Below are positions 7,113 to 15,901 of a stretch of DNA of 34,317 bases, piece by piece. The stretch is from Candidatus Poseidoniales archaeon (GTDB lineage Archaea > Thermoplasmatota > Poseidoniia > Poseidoniales > Poseidoniaceae), in contig QQRW01000041.1 of assembly GCA_003602605.1 (NCBI GenBank), positions 1 through 34,317 of the forward strand, read 5' to 3'. The position numbers and the translations under genes are program-made. How positions within the stretch are numbered: position 1 is the first letter of the stretch; every line of letters begins with the position of its first letter. The notes under the pieces are model-generated. The model saw only the letters and a program-made list of their open reading frames with translations, was not told the origin of the DNA and made no database searches.

Positions 7113-8642
7113 ATGGATGAGAGTTTGAAAGAACTGTTCTATGCACACCTCGCTGAAATGGTCTTTGGAGCCGCACAAGTGAATCCGAGCTTGAAGGCGT
7201 TTTATCGACAGAACGGTTCAAAAAAAGAAGTGTTCAAAAAATTGGACTTCAAAGGCCAAATCTCTCTTCAAAAGAGGCTTGACCGACTTTTTCCTGATGA
7301 GTTCCGAGTTCAATCTGGACTTGTTTCTTTTACCGAACACTCGAAGCACGAAAAAATGGTCGAAAAGCGAGCAAGTCTTCGTCAACAACGCTTAGAAGCG
7401 CACATTTTAGCAGCGCAAAAGGCAGCGCAAATCCACTTTGAAAACCACTGGTCGCCAACCAAACGTGACCCCATAAAACTTCGGCCTTTGGTGCGGAAAT
7501 CGAGAGGGAAAAACTGCCCCACGTGTGGCGTTGAAATGCTTCCCCGAAACGGAATGCATGGCTTCACTGTTGAGCACATTGTACCTGTGCGATATGGAGG
7601 GAAAAACACCTATGACGGAGAATTTCCACAGTGTGTAGGAATGTGCTATCTTTGCAATCAAACCAGAAACAACATCGTTCTCGCCATCGGTCGAGAAGAA
7701 ATCCGTGGCCGAACAAAAATTACCGACCGAGCAATTCGTTTTCTCATCACCCAAATCTACGGCGAACACGACCAGGTTGACAGCCAGATGGCACAAATGT
7801 TTTGCGAACAGTATCAACTTGTATCCTCACAGGAAATCGCTGTGGAAGAGTACGACCTATGGGGCATTGGGGAATGGGTGGAATACCAAATACCTCCTGA
7901 GGAGAATACGACTTCCCCCTCGGCAAACATTCCTAAAACTGAGGAAGATGAGATCGAACCGGTCTATCTTGATCTCGATAAAGAACAGGCCATTGCTTGC
8001 TTGAAGAGAGATTTGAAGAAGGAAATTGAGGTAAGTAACAAGAATGGAAAACCGTATTCTCTTAACAGGCTTGAACGGCTTTTCCTCAAGCACGGTAGTC
8101 CTGAACAATTCAGAGAAAAAATCGGCATGCCAAAGGAAGACATTGATGTCATCCTCTTCCGCCTTTATCCGCATCAGTTCATTCTTGAAACGAAAGGTAC
8201 GGTTCGATACATTCACGCTCTTGAACATGAAAACCGTCACTTTTACGACTTTTCAGCAGAGGTGGTCATACCACCTTTGACGAAGACGCCCGATGAAGAG
8301 GAAACGGTAGACACTGATACAGTTCACGTAGCCCCTAAGCCCGTACCAATGCCCGTTCTTTTCGTCCGGGATGCACTGGCTTCGCTCCACCTTTCCAACG
8401 AGCGGAAGGAAATGCCGTTTGAAAGAATCAAAGAAATTCTCGACGGTTTACGGAAAGAAGACGGAATGGATTGGGATGCCTACCTCGACTGTTTCAACAT
8501 TAAACTCAGTGGAAGTTTAGCTGAGGGAATCAATATGCTCTTGGCAGAATGCGGGTTCAAATGCCTCCTCAAGAAAGACAACCAAAACCTCTTCTTTGTC
8601 TTTGAACCGCCTCACGGTTTTGAAGAACATCAGACTGCCTGA
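7113..8642 (+). CDS. HNH endonuclease with duplicated flanking domain (509 aa)
   Basis: The HNH (beta-beta-alpha metal) nuclease lies at about residues 130-190. A zinc pair is at CPTC (Cys135, Cys138), the catalytic VEHIVP has His155, then comes YGGKN, and a second zinc pair CYLC (Cys178, Cys181) is followed by NQTRNN. All key residues look intact. The flanks are unusual: a segment at about residues 27-80 (LKAFYRQNGSKKEVF... RLFPDEF...V...EHS) resembles one at about 319-372 (LERLFLKHGSPEQF... RLYPHQF...V...EHE). This points to an internal duplication of a small, perhaps winged-helix or LOTUS-like, domain. ATG 7113 is chosen for its AGGTGA site; a GTG three codons earlier overlaps it. The 3' end overlaps the convergent thioredoxin gene by 13 bp. 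It could be a stand-alone defence or mobile-element nuclease. Confidence 0.85.
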   Translation: MDESLKELFYAHLAEMVFGAAQVNPSLKAFYRQNGSKKEVFKKLDFKGQISLQKRLDRLFPDEFRVQSGLVSFTEHSKHEKMVEKRASLRQQRLEAHILAAQKAAQIHFENHWSPTKRDPIKLRPLVRKSRGKNCPTCGVEMLPRNGMHGFTVEHIVPVRYGGKNTYDGEFPQCVGMCYLCNQTRNNIVLAIGREEIRGRTKITDRAIRFLITQIYGEHDQVDSQMAQMFCEQYQLVSSQEIAVEEYDLWGIGEWVEYQIPPEENTTSPSANIPKTEEDEIEPVYLDLDKEQAIACLKRDLKKEIEVSNKNGKPYSLNRLERLFLKHGSPEQFREKIGMPKEDIDVILFRLYPHQFILETKGTVRYIHALEHENRHFYDFSAEVVIPPLTKTPDEEETVDTDTVHVAPKPVPMPVLFVRDALASLHLSNERKEMPFERIKEILDGLRKEDGMDWDAYLDCFNIKLSGSLAEGINMLLAECGFKCLLKKDNQNLFFVFEPPHGFEEHQTA

Positions 8643-9130
8643 GACCAAAATTCTTCGATGACACTGCTATCGGTCATCGGGCCAAGATGGCGGTCAATCA
8701 TTGTGCCATCACTGCCAACGAGGATAAGCGTAGGTGTGTTGTTGATGTCCAGGGTAGTCGAAAGAGCAGCATTGGCCGAGAAAGGCGTATCAACTGTGCT
8801 GTCAGCTTGGCTTTCATTCACTTGAAGATGCCAATCAGAAAGCTTGGTCGAGTCCGAATCATCGGTTGAAACGATGATGTAGGTGTGCTCAGGAAGTTGT
8901 GAATCAACCGCATGCATTGTTGGTCTGCACTGGCTGCACCATGAGGCTGAAAAATGAAGAATGTAAGGCGTTCCAAGTAAATTATCAGAGGAATACGTCA
9001 CATCATCATCAGCGACAACAGTGAACGCAGGTATGGATTCTAACGTTTCAGTATCGTCGCCGCCAATGCAACCTGGTGAGACGGTCAACATAAGCAAGAG
9101 AAGGGAAAGACAAATTGTACTGAACTTCAT
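8630..9130 (-). CDS. Thioredoxin-fold (TlpA/redoxin-like) lipoprotein (166 aa)
   Basis: A signal peptide (MKFSTICLSLLLLMLTV) ends in a lipobox-like SPGC, which would put a lipid on Cys21 and anchor the protein outside the membrane. The thioredoxin fold follows: YILHFSASWCSQC with the redox pair Cys65 and Cys68, and the cis-Pro loop NNTPTLILVGSDG. The spacing is typical of TlpA/AhpC-TSA thiol-disulfide exchangers that reduce or protect extracytoplasmic proteins. I start at ATG 9130, because the open frame upstream codes for a polar region incompatible with a signal peptide. It is divergent from the TSP3-repeat gene with a 90-bp gap. Confidence 0.88.
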   Translation of the reverse strand: MKFSTICLSLLLLMLTVSPGCIGGDDTETLESIPAFTVVADDDVTYSSDNLLGTPYILHFSASWCSQCRPTMHAVDSQLPEHTYIIVSTDDSDSTKLSDWHLQVNESQADSTVDTPFSANAALSTTLDINNTPTLILVGSDGTMIDRHLGPMTDSSVIEEFWSQAV

Positions 9131-9220
9131 GGTTTGCCGTAGAGAATATCCCTCTTCATTCTTACGCCTACATGAGATATAGGCAGTGGCTTTGATAAAC
9201 AAAAGGGTGGTAAAGAAGTC

Positions 9221-10249
9221 GTGCGTCACCAAGTCGTAGTATCGCTCCTCTTGGTTCTGGCCATGTTGTTCTGTCTCAGTTTGAGCGATGTTCATTCTGG
9301 CGACACTGAACTCAAAGAAGTGAAATTTTCATTTGTTGATTCTGATGACGACGGCTACGATGAAACGGATGCATGTCCCGATGTAGCTGGCAATTCTACT
9401 GCAGACCGTATGGGTTGTCTTGATTCAGATGGAGATGGGTATTCTGATGCGGATGACGATTGGAATTACAGTGATGGAGCCGATGTGTATCCGCTGCGAG
9501 AGGATGCATGGAGCGACCAAGACGGTGATTTATGGGCGGACCAAGTGAACCTCAACATCACCGACGATTGTCCACTCAAGTTTGGAACAAGTCGAGAGGT
9601 TTTGTTTGGTTGTTCGGACATGGACTTGGATTGGATTCCAGACGTACTTGACACCGACATCGACGGAGATGGCATCTCGAACGAGATGGAAGTAGCCGCC
9701 TCATTGGTACTCACCTACTACGACCCGATGGACCCGAATTCGGTTCCTGAAGATTCCGACTTTGATACGTTGCCGGATGCTATTGACGATGATGACGACA
9801 ACGACGGTTGGCCGGACATCATCGAACAAGACCGAGGTTCGGACCCCTTGGATGTCGAGAAAACGCCGTTCAACCGGTATTTTGGCATCAATACCGGATT
9901 CTTCTACTTGGGTGGTTTCGAAGCCACCTCATCCTATGATGCTGAAGCCTTTGAAATCTCAATCTCAGGCGTCATTGAAATCGTCACAGAGGAATTGGTA
10001 ATCCCGTTTCTGCTGATTCCACTGTATCTGTATTTCTTCATTTCGAAGAAAAGAAGATTTGAATCATTGCGCACTGAAATCCGATCAACAAAGAAAGAGG
10101 ATGAATTGTATCTACTTGAACGACAAGTGAACGCTTTGGTTGAAAACAGGAAAATCAATACGTTACACGGACTGATTCTGAGAAACTCCATTGAAGAGCA
10201 AGAAAGTTTGGCGCGCCAAATGAAAGGAAGTATCGACCAAGAAGAATAG
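9221..10249 (+). CDS. Thrombospondin type-3-like Ca-binding repeat membrane protein (342 aa)
   Basis: The N-terminal signal sequence (MRHQVVVSLLLVLAMLFCLSLS) uses a GTG start. Residues about 38-200 are full of Asp-rich calcium-binding loops such as DSDDDGYDETDACPD, DSDGDGYSDADDD, DTDIDGDGISNEME and DDDDDNDGWPD, as in thrombospondin type-3 repeats. A hydrophobic helix (ELVIPFLLIPLYLYFFISKKRR, about residues 255-275) then crosses the membrane. A basic, charged cytoplasmic tail of about 65 residues (KEDELYLLERQVNALVENRK) is probably a coiled coil. Repeats of this type are frequent in surface proteins of marine archaea. The ligand is unknown. The stop is 6 bp from the stop of the convergent HEAT-repeat gene. 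Confidence 0.85.
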   Translation: MRHQVVVSLLLVLAMLFCLSLSDVHSGDTELKEVKFSFVDSDDDGYDETDACPDVAGNSTADRMGCLDSDGDGYSDADDDWNYSDGADVYPLREDAWSDQDGDLWADQVNLNITDDCPLKFGTSREVLFGCSDMDLDWIPDVLDTDIDGDGISNEMEVAASLVLTYYDPMDPNSVPEDSDFDTLPDAIDDDDDNDGWPDIIEQDRGSDPLDVEKTPFNRYFGINTGFFYLGGFEATSSYDAEAFEISISGVIEIVTEELVIPFLLIPLYLYFFISKKRRFESLRTEIRSTKKEDELYLLERQVNALVENRKINTLHGLILRNSIEEQESLARQMKGSIDQEE

Positions 10250-10255
10250 CTCCCC

Positions 10256-11785
10256 TCACCATGAATGCTGAACTGCATGAATTTGGGCGGTTGAGCGCAG
10301 TGCGGATTGGCGAACACCGGGTGAAGAATCGTTCAAGCCAGCCTCAAGGTACTTGAGTGCTGATTCATGGCCAGTTTCGCCAAGATACTCGGCCGCATTT
10401 CGACGGACATAAATCGATTTGAACGCTAAGAGATATTGGCCAATAGCCTTGATGGCTTGTTCACATCCAATCTTAGCAAGCGTGGAAATCCCCCGCACAA
10501 TAATGGTGTTACGTTGACCGTTCAACAAATGAGCAATGTAGGAGACTGGAGAGAAACCGTCGGCCCTTTCAAGTGCCGAAAGTAATGCTTGGTGGAGGTT
10601 TGGACGGTCATAAAACGACGGGATTTGGGGTTCAAACCACGGTCCAAACGACTCAATACTCTGCAGAAGACAGCGAATTACGGTATCGTCTTCATGGTTC
10701 AACGTCGATATCAGCATTTGTTCAGTTTGCTCATCACCAGAGTGTCGAAGTGCGCGTATTGCGTTCACCATCTGAACACTGTTCCCTTTCTCAAGGTAGG
10801 GCTTCAAGATTTCAAGTTTGAGCGATGGTTCAATTTCAAGATGACCAATGTGGGGTATGGCGACGTTGCATTGCGAATCAAGAACGGGTTGAATGAGGTC
10901 AAGTTTCTGTTGTGAGTCAATGGGTAAAGAGCGTATCCGAGTCATGACTCTGTGCAGAACCGTTGAGGCAGAATCCTCAAGCATTGGCCTCAAAAGTTTC
11001 AGTTGATGCTCAGTATCGTTGGAACGTAAACTCTCTACAGCCCATGAACGCATAGATTGGTCTTCATGCTTAAGAAACCGTTCAATGTCGTGTTCAGTGA
11101 AGATATAGTGACAGGCATAAAATTGCTCAGAGACCCAACGGCTCACTCCGTTCGGATTGGTTTCATCCGTCGCCAAATGAATTAGAATCCATCGTAGCGT
11201 CGTCTGATGGCGGGTAGGAGAAAGACGTCGAGCATGATGACGCCATTCATCAGCCGGTTGTTCCTGGATGTATTGTCGCGCCTCGCCATCGTTGCACTCA
11301 AGCGGATGGGTCGCCAGTCGTGGGGGATGAACATAGTCGTGAACGTGCTGAGGGGGCAGAAGAGCCAGTTGTTCTTCGGTGAGAATGGCTTTGAGGGTGC
11401 GTGGCACCTGTAGCGGGTCAAAATCCTCTGAACCAAGTAAGAGAATCATGCTGGCGACCATATCGGTGTGTAAAGGCCGGGGGCGTGTCGCTGAATGGGC
11501 GCGTACACATGCGCTTTCACCGTTCAAAAAGATGGGGAGGTGGTTGCGCTGGTGTAAGTCAGGATTGCCAGCATCCAGAGAGGCTGCACGAAGTGGGAAC
11601 ACCTCAACGGTTTGCCCGTTAATGGACTGCGTAAGGGAAACGAAACCTTCGCGAGTGGATTTTTGCCACAGGCTTTCTTCAGCTATTGTCTCGCACCAAT
11701 TGAGGGCACGAAGAATGGCCAAGACCCTGCTTTTTGAAAGGTCCATGTTAACCAGAAGGTGCCCAAATGGGGTGTCAATCATCAT
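10256..11785 (-). CDS. HEAT-repeat protein (509 aa)
   Basis: The C-terminal two thirds (about residues 230-505) is a chain of HEAT-like helical pairs, for example SMRSWAVESLRSNDTEHQLKLLRPML, MVNAIRALRHSGDEQTEQMLISTL, IIVRGISTLAKIGCEQAIKAIGQYL and VRRNAAEYLGETGHESALKYLEAGL. Such solenoids usually serve as protein-binding scaffolds. The N-terminal 200 residues (MMIDTPFGHLLVNMDLSKSRV...) match no family I know. The start is ATG 11785, because a TATA-like box lies 26 nt upstream; the in-frame TTG six codons earlier has no good site. It is followed on the left by a convergent TSP3-repeat gene. The role is unknown. Confidence 0.82.
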   Translation of the reverse strand: MMIDTPFGHLLVNMDLSKSRVLAILRALNWCETIAEESLWQKSTREGFVSLTQSINGQTVEVFPLRAASLDAGNPDLHQRNHLPIFLNGESACVRAHSATRPRPLHTDMVASMILLLGSEDFDPLQVPRTLKAILTEEQLALLPPQHVHDYVHPPRLATHPLECNDGEARQYIQEQPADEWRHHARRLSPTRHQTTLRWILIHLATDETNPNGVSRWVSEQFYACHYIFTEHDIERFLKHEDQSMRSWAVESLRSNDTEHQLKLLRPMLEDSASTVLHRVMTRIRSLPIDSQQKLDLIQPVLDSQCNVAIPHIGHLEIEPSLKLEILKPYLEKGNSVQMVNAIRALRHSGDEQTEQMLISTLNHEDDTVIRCLLQSIESFGPWFEPQIPSFYDRPNLHQALLSALERADGFSPVSYIAHLLNGQRNTIIVRGISTLAKIGCEQAIKAIGQYLLAFKSIYVRRNAAEYLGETGHESALKYLEAGLNDSSPGVRQSALRSTAQIHAVQHSW

Positions 11786-11806
11786 GGGAACTTGAGTATT
11801 CAACTC

Positions 11807-11815
11807 CTAATAAAC
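11807..11815 (-). promoter_or_regulatory. TATA-like box of the HEAT-repeat gene
   Basis: On the minus strand GTTTATTAG is centred 26 nt upstream of ATG 11785, as expected for a leaderless transcript. Confidence 0.45.
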
Positions 11816-11902
11816 TCAAGACGTTTGAATGAACGACTGGTCGTGAAACTCAGCATGAACTTCATCCGACTGTATATGACTCACATCCATCATTGAAGAT
11901 GC

Positions 11903-13834
11903 TCAAAACAGACGGGTCTGAACAGCATATGCAGGCCCAGATTGGTGAGCATGCGCCTCGAACATGAACCGAGCAAGTTCCCATGCTGCATCGTTCAATT
12001 GCTGGAGTGATGGTACTGGATGCTTTGATTCGTCGCTCATCATCGGTGATGCAGTCGACCAAAGCGAGTTTGAGGCGATTTCAAGCCGCCCTTCAACGGC
12101 TGTCATCGCTCCCACAACTGGGTGCTGTTGGCCGTCGATACAAACCGAGAAGGCCCCATTCTCTTCGGAGGCCGAGACATCAGAAGCCGAGAGGAAATGA
12201 GGATTCTCTGCGGTTTGTTCACTCAAAGCAACGTAATGCTTTGAGAGCCATGTTGGATGTTGCGCAAGGTCTCCTTCAGCCAGAGGGCGTGAAAGTTCGC
12301 GTGATGAGGAGGCGTGTTCAGATTCAATAAAGTGAGAACTGTATCCCTGTTCTGCAAGGATGCGACCAACAAAAGCAGTTATCAAATCTCTTCGGTTGAG
12401 AAGATATACGCCTTCAATAAGACTTGGACTGCGGTTCACATGAGCGGCATAACGTTCGGTGTCAAGGCGCGATGAATGGGTCACAATGTCCCGTTTCCTA
12501 ACAACACCCATGACCGGTTCAGAAGGAAAAAAGGCTCGATCAAACAAACCATGGCACCATTGAACGCCAACCACTGAAGATGGATCTCGCCCATCAAGGG
12601 CGTATTTGTCGTTCAGCATCTGCGATTGTTCCAAGGAAGTGTCGAGGTTTTTGGTCCAAAGTGGAAAGGCTTTCCCCCATGTCATTCGGAGGTTGTTATG
12701 CAATTCACCGTGCCGGACAAGCGATTGTTGACAGAGGTTCCACAATTCAAACGGTGAGGTTGCTGATTCAAGTTGTTGTTGCGAGAGGAGAGTGGGTCTC
12801 GGGTCATCACGGGTATCTCTCCACGATTGCTTGGCCCAATCGGGGAGGTTCGAGGATGCATACGGTTCCGGTACAGCATAGATGTGATGCCACGCATGTT
12901 CACGAAAAACCAACAGCTCGTCAAGATACTTATCTGCAGATTTTGTGCCAACAGCAGCCGCTTCTCGAGCAACCCTCATCGGTGATAAAAATCCGTAATG
13001 GAAAGCGTGCGATAACCGTGAAACGCCCGTAGAATCCGCAGCGTTGTTTCTTCTTCGCGCATAGCCGTTAAGCCCTTTATCGAAGAATTTCTGCCATTTT
13101 TGTAGCGCAGCGTTCTCGCCGCCTCGAACATCCCAAATCGGCAAAACGGTCGGATCGATGTTGCATTCTTGGAGCAAGGCAATCCGCTGGTTTGGGTCCT
13201 TGATGCGGTTCGCGATGTCGACTGGCTCAAACGGAAGCTCACCCGTGTATTGTTCAGCCTGAACATCGAGAACGGGCCACGAGGCTTGCAATCGTTTCTT
13301 TCGCAACCGCTTGGTTGCATCTCGGTATTTGTAGGGGCGGTCAACCGATTTTCCAAACAAAGGCATTGGAACAACACAGTGGCAATCAACATCAAACACC
13401 GGTCCTCTGGCCGATTTGGAAATTGTCTCAAGCCATTCTGTCCAAGGTGGAAGTGGAAACATGTCGGTGACGATGCAACTGGCTGTTTGGCTGAATTCCT
13501 TCAGAACCGGCTGGCGATGACCTTCACGTGCAAGGTGAAGCACATACCGAAGACCGCTCTTTCGGCAGTTCTCATCCATGTCAATGGCCGCTTCCAACAA
13601 CATGTTGTGATGGCGAAGGGAAGCGTGTGGATATCGCTCATCGATACCGTGGTAAATCAAAAGCGGAAGACCGTACTGATGAGCAATGGAAGCCCCTACT
13701 TCGATGGCGGGATTCTCGTGAACGCGAAACGAGGACTTGAGCCAAACCACGACCGGTCCGCCTCCATTGAGTGAAGTAATCGCATTAAGTTGGCGAGTTC
13801 GTTCAGCTAAATGACTCGGAAGTTCGTCAATCAT
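11903..13834 (-). CDS. phrB-like: Class II-like DNA photolyase with about 175-residue C-terminal extension (643 aa)
   Basis: Photolyases repair UV pyrimidine dimers with light and FAD. The N-terminal alpha/beta antenna domain opens with GPVVVWLKSSFRVHENPAIE (about residues 25-45). The FAD domain has class II hallmarks: YLDELLVFREHAWHH, NNLRMTWGKAFPLWTKN, and MLNDKYALDGRDPSSVVGVQWCHGLFDRAF followed by PVMGVVRKR (about residues 400-455). Class II enzymes normally end soon after this point. Here about 175 further residues follow (from about 468), starting LIEGVYLLNRRDLITAFVGR. This tail matches no domain I recognise and recalls the tails of cryptochromes. A TATA-like box 27 nt upstream serves it. 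The enzyme could be a repair enzyme, a light sensor, or both. Confidence 0.9.
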   Translation of the reverse strand: MIDELPSHLAERTRQLNAITSLNGGGPVVVWLKSSFRVHENPAIEVGASIAHQYGLPLLIYHGIDERYPHASLRHHNMLLEAAIDMDENCRKSGLRYVLHLAREGHRQPVLKEFSQTASCIVTDMFPLPPWTEWLETISKSARGPVFDVDCHCVVPMPLFGKSVDRPYKYRDATKRLRKKRLQASWPVLDVQAEQYTGELPFEPVDIANRIKDPNQRIALLQECNIDPTVLPIWDVRGGENAALQKWQKFFDKGLNGYARRRNNAADSTGVSRLSHAFHYGFLSPMRVAREAAAVGTKSADKYLDELLVFREHAWHHIYAVPEPYASSNLPDWAKQSWRDTRDDPRPTLLSQQQLESATSPFELWNLCQQSLVRHGELHNNLRMTWGKAFPLWTKNLDTSLEQSQMLNDKYALDGRDPSSVVGVQWCHGLFDRAFFPSEPVMGVVRKRDIVTHSSRLDTERYAAHVNRSPSLIEGVYLLNRRDLITAFVGRILAEQGYSSHFIESEHASSSRELSRPLAEGDLAQHPTWLSKHYVALSEQTAENPHFLSASDVSASEENGAFSVCIDGQQHPVVGAMTAVEGRLEIASNSLWSTASPMMSDESKHPVPSLQQLNDAAWELARFMFEAHAHQSGPAYAVQTRLF

Positions 13835-13856
13835 GTCCCTCGCTTCGTCTTCATGG

Positions 13857-13865
13857 CTATATACC
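13857..13865 (-). promoter_or_regulatory. TATA-like box of the class II-like photolyase
   Basis: On the minus strand GGTATATAG is centred about 27 nt upstream of ATG 13834. It forms one half of a divergent promoter region with the DsrE-like gene. Confidence 0.5.
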
Positions 13866-13898
13866 GCTGTTTAAGCCATGATAAATGAGAAAAAAAAA

Positions 13899-13906
13899 CT
13901 ATAATA
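13899..13906 (+). promoter_or_regulatory. TATA-like box of the DsrE-like gene
   Basis: CTATAATA follows a run of A and is centred about 24 nt upstream of ATG 13927, with no strong Shine-Dalgarno. It is close to the box in front of the gene at 1237. Confidence 0.55.
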
Positions 13907-13926
13907 TCCAAAGATGACGATGAAAC

Positions 13927-14319
13927 ATGAGCAAGAACATGTTCTTCAAAATCGTAACCGACCCCGAAGTTGACCCACGCAAGTGCATCGTTGGCATGGC
14001 TTGTGCCAATCAAGCGATAAATGACGGTCATCAAGTCAGTGTCTTCTTTGCGTCATTCGCGGTAAAACTCTTGCAAAAGGAATACATTTCTGCCCTTGAT
14101 GGTCGCGTTGGTACGCCTGAAGGGTTCTGTTTAGACATCCTCGGAGACCTGGTGAAAAACGCAGAAGGCATCTACTGCTCAACCGGCTCCCAGGCCATCG
14201 TCGGTCTCACGCCTGAAAATTCAGACGGCGTTTTTGTTGAAGGGTTGGACCTCATTTGGAGTGGCCCACCAGGCGTTATCCAACTTGCTGCGAACTCGGA
14301 AGTTCAGATGATTTACTGA
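13927..14319 (+). CDS. DsrE/DsrF-like family protein (130 aa)
   Basis: The product has the DsrE-like alpha/beta layout: FFKIVTDPEVDPRKCIVGMACANQAINDGHQVSVFFASFAVKLL, then a middle region on small-molecule or sulfur binding, and a final strand ending VIQLAANSEVQMIY. DsrE-family proteins carry or relay sulfur in persulfide form or act as small stress proteins. Three cysteines (Cys20, Cys26, and one in GFCLDILG) are candidates, plus one in GIYCSTGSQ. The gene sits between two photolyases, divergent from the first and convergent with the second (3-bp gap). The link to light is positional only. Confidence 0.7.
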   Translation: MSKNMFFKIVTDPEVDPRKCIVGMACANQAINDGHQVSVFFASFAVKLLQKEYISALDGRVGTPEGFCLDILGDLVKNAEGIYCSTGSQAIVGLTPENSDGVFVEGLDLIWSGPPGVIQLAANSEVQMIY

Positions 14320-14322
14320 AAC

Positions 14323-15810
14323 CTAACGCCGTTTTCGACTCCCGTGAATTTCGTACACGACCAGTGAGCGTTGCTTTGATTCTGGTTTTGATTTGGCCGA
14401 ATAGGATTTACTGACGCCTTCCTTGCGCGCCGTTTTTTCATCAACGATTGGAGAAGGATAATCTTCACCGATGAGGCAATTGAAGTTCTTTTGTTGCTCG
14501 TCGCTCATCAACCACGGTTCGTGGATGTGTTCCTTGGGAACATCCCGTAGCTCTTCGACCCAAGTTCGTATAAAATCGCCATCGGGGTCTTGGTCGGTTG
14601 ATTGTTTTCGAACCGAATAAGCACGTATTGAATTGATACCGGTCACACCCGATTGCATGTGGACTTGTGACCAGTGAATTCCCGGCTCGTAGTCTAAGAA
14701 ACAACGGGCCAGATGAAGGCCTGTATCCGTCCAAGGCAACCAAAGCGTGTACGAAGCGACCGATTGAAGCATGGCACGCATTCGAAAATTAATCCAGCCG
14801 GTCGCTATCAATGAACGCATACAAGCGTCAAAGAACGGCCAACCGGTTTTACCTTGAGACCAGGCAGCATACCGTTCAAGGTCCATTTCTCGTGCCAGAT
14901 GCCCGTCCAATTCCGGATTCAAAGCGATGACGTCCATCGTCGCTTCCGACTCCAACCGTTGAATGAAGTGACAATGCCATGCCAAACGGCTTTGAAACGA
15001 ACTCAAACTCGAAGTCCATCCGAGATTTTCTTTTGAGCGTGGGTTCACTTTGACCTTTTTCTGTTTGCGACGGGTATGACCGAGAATCTGTCGAATCGTA
15101 ATGCAACCTGCACTGAGGTACGGTGAAAGACGGGAGCAGGCATACCATCCCGTCTTGGGACTTGACATGTCTTTGCGATAGGTTCGTCCACGCTCATCGA
15201 GAAACGAATAGAGAACGTTGAGTGCGGCTTTTTCTCCTGGCAGTGGTCGGTCGACCAGGGTTCGAGGAGCAAGCCCTAACTGTTCCATCGAGTGAATGGA
15301 GTTGGAAGTGAGGCCTTCGGGTGATTCCATGCGCATTGGCGTCGAGATCTGTTCAGCAGTCACTCGTGCATCGCGATGTTTCTTCCAATTGTCCCGAGTT
15401 CCAAGTCGGCGTACGACGCCGTTGGTAGGAAACTCAGTGAACTCGACGCCGTTTGATGAACACCATGCTGCAACCGATTTGTCTCTGTCCCACGACCATT
15501 GAAGACCCGTTTCCTCGTTGCTGTACAGGTGCTTGATGTCGTATGTATCATGGAGTTGCGACAACTGTTCAGTCACCTGTCCAAAATTGAATCGCATTGA
15601 ACCACCGATGGATTCCAAAGAAGACCGTAATTCCGTCAAGCAATCCAATTCCCATTCGATGTGAATCGGGTCCACATCCGACCTCTCAAGGCGCTCCGGT
15701 TCAAGATTGAAGATGCAAACGACTGGATAAGGCCCATTGATGGCTTCGACCAGAGCAGGATTATCAGAGACCCTGAGGTCTCGCTTAAACCACACAACGG
15801 ATACTGGCAC
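14323..15810 (-). CDS. Photolyase/cryptochrome family flavoprotein (495 aa)
   Basis: The antenna domain opens VSVVWFKRDLRVSDNPALVEAI. The FAD domain shows SPYLSAGCITIRQI, FQSRLAWHCHFIQRLE, TGWPFFDACMRSLIATGWINFRMRAML (about residues 310-345) and a final WVEELRDVPKEHIHEPW, so it is a full-length member of about normal size. The stretch that reads GDxxxNNGGWQW-like in classical CPD photolyases here reads LDYEPGIHWSQVHMQSG, and RiFNP-like becomes IRAYSVRKQ. This defines a distinct subfamily rather than plain class I. The start is a GTG; a weak TATA-like box lies 28 nt upstream. It may be a repair enzyme or a light-sensing cryptochrome. Confidence 0.9.
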   Translation of the reverse strand: MPVSVVWFKRDLRVSDNPALVEAINGPYPVVCIFNLEPERLERSDVDPIHIEWELDCLTELRSSLESIGGSMRFNFGQVTEQLSQLHDTYDIKHLYSNEETGLQWSWDRDKSVAAWCSSNGVEFTEFPTNGVVRRLGTRDNWKKHRDARVTAEQISTPMRMESPEGLTSNSIHSMEQLGLAPRTLVDRPLPGEKAALNVLYSFLDERGRTYRKDMSSPKTGWYACSRLSPYLSAGCITIRQILGHTRRKQKKVKVNPRSKENLGWTSSLSSFQSRLAWHCHFIQRLESEATMDVIALNPELDGHLAREMDLERYAAWSQGKTGWPFFDACMRSLIATGWINFRMRAMLQSVASYTLWLPWTDTGLHLARCFLDYEPGIHWSQVHMQSGVTGINSIRAYSVRKQSTDQDPDGDFIRTWVEELRDVPKEHIHEPWLMSDEQQKNFNCLIGEDYPSPIVDEKTARKEGVSKSYSAKSKPESKQRSLVVYEIHGSRKRR

Positions 15811-15833
15811 AAAGTCAATTTTTTGTCAAGGCT

Positions 15834-15842
15834 CTTTTAATT
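15834..15842 (-). promoter_or_regulatory. Weak TATA-like box of the photolyase/cryptochrome gene
   Basis: AATTAAAAG on the minus strand is centred about 28 nt upstream of GTG 15810, which supports leaderless use of that GTG. Confidence 0.3.
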
Positions 15843-15901
15843 CATGTATTGGAATGGATGTGTTGCACACCTTCAAACGACGAGAAACCGAGAACAGATG
15901 T

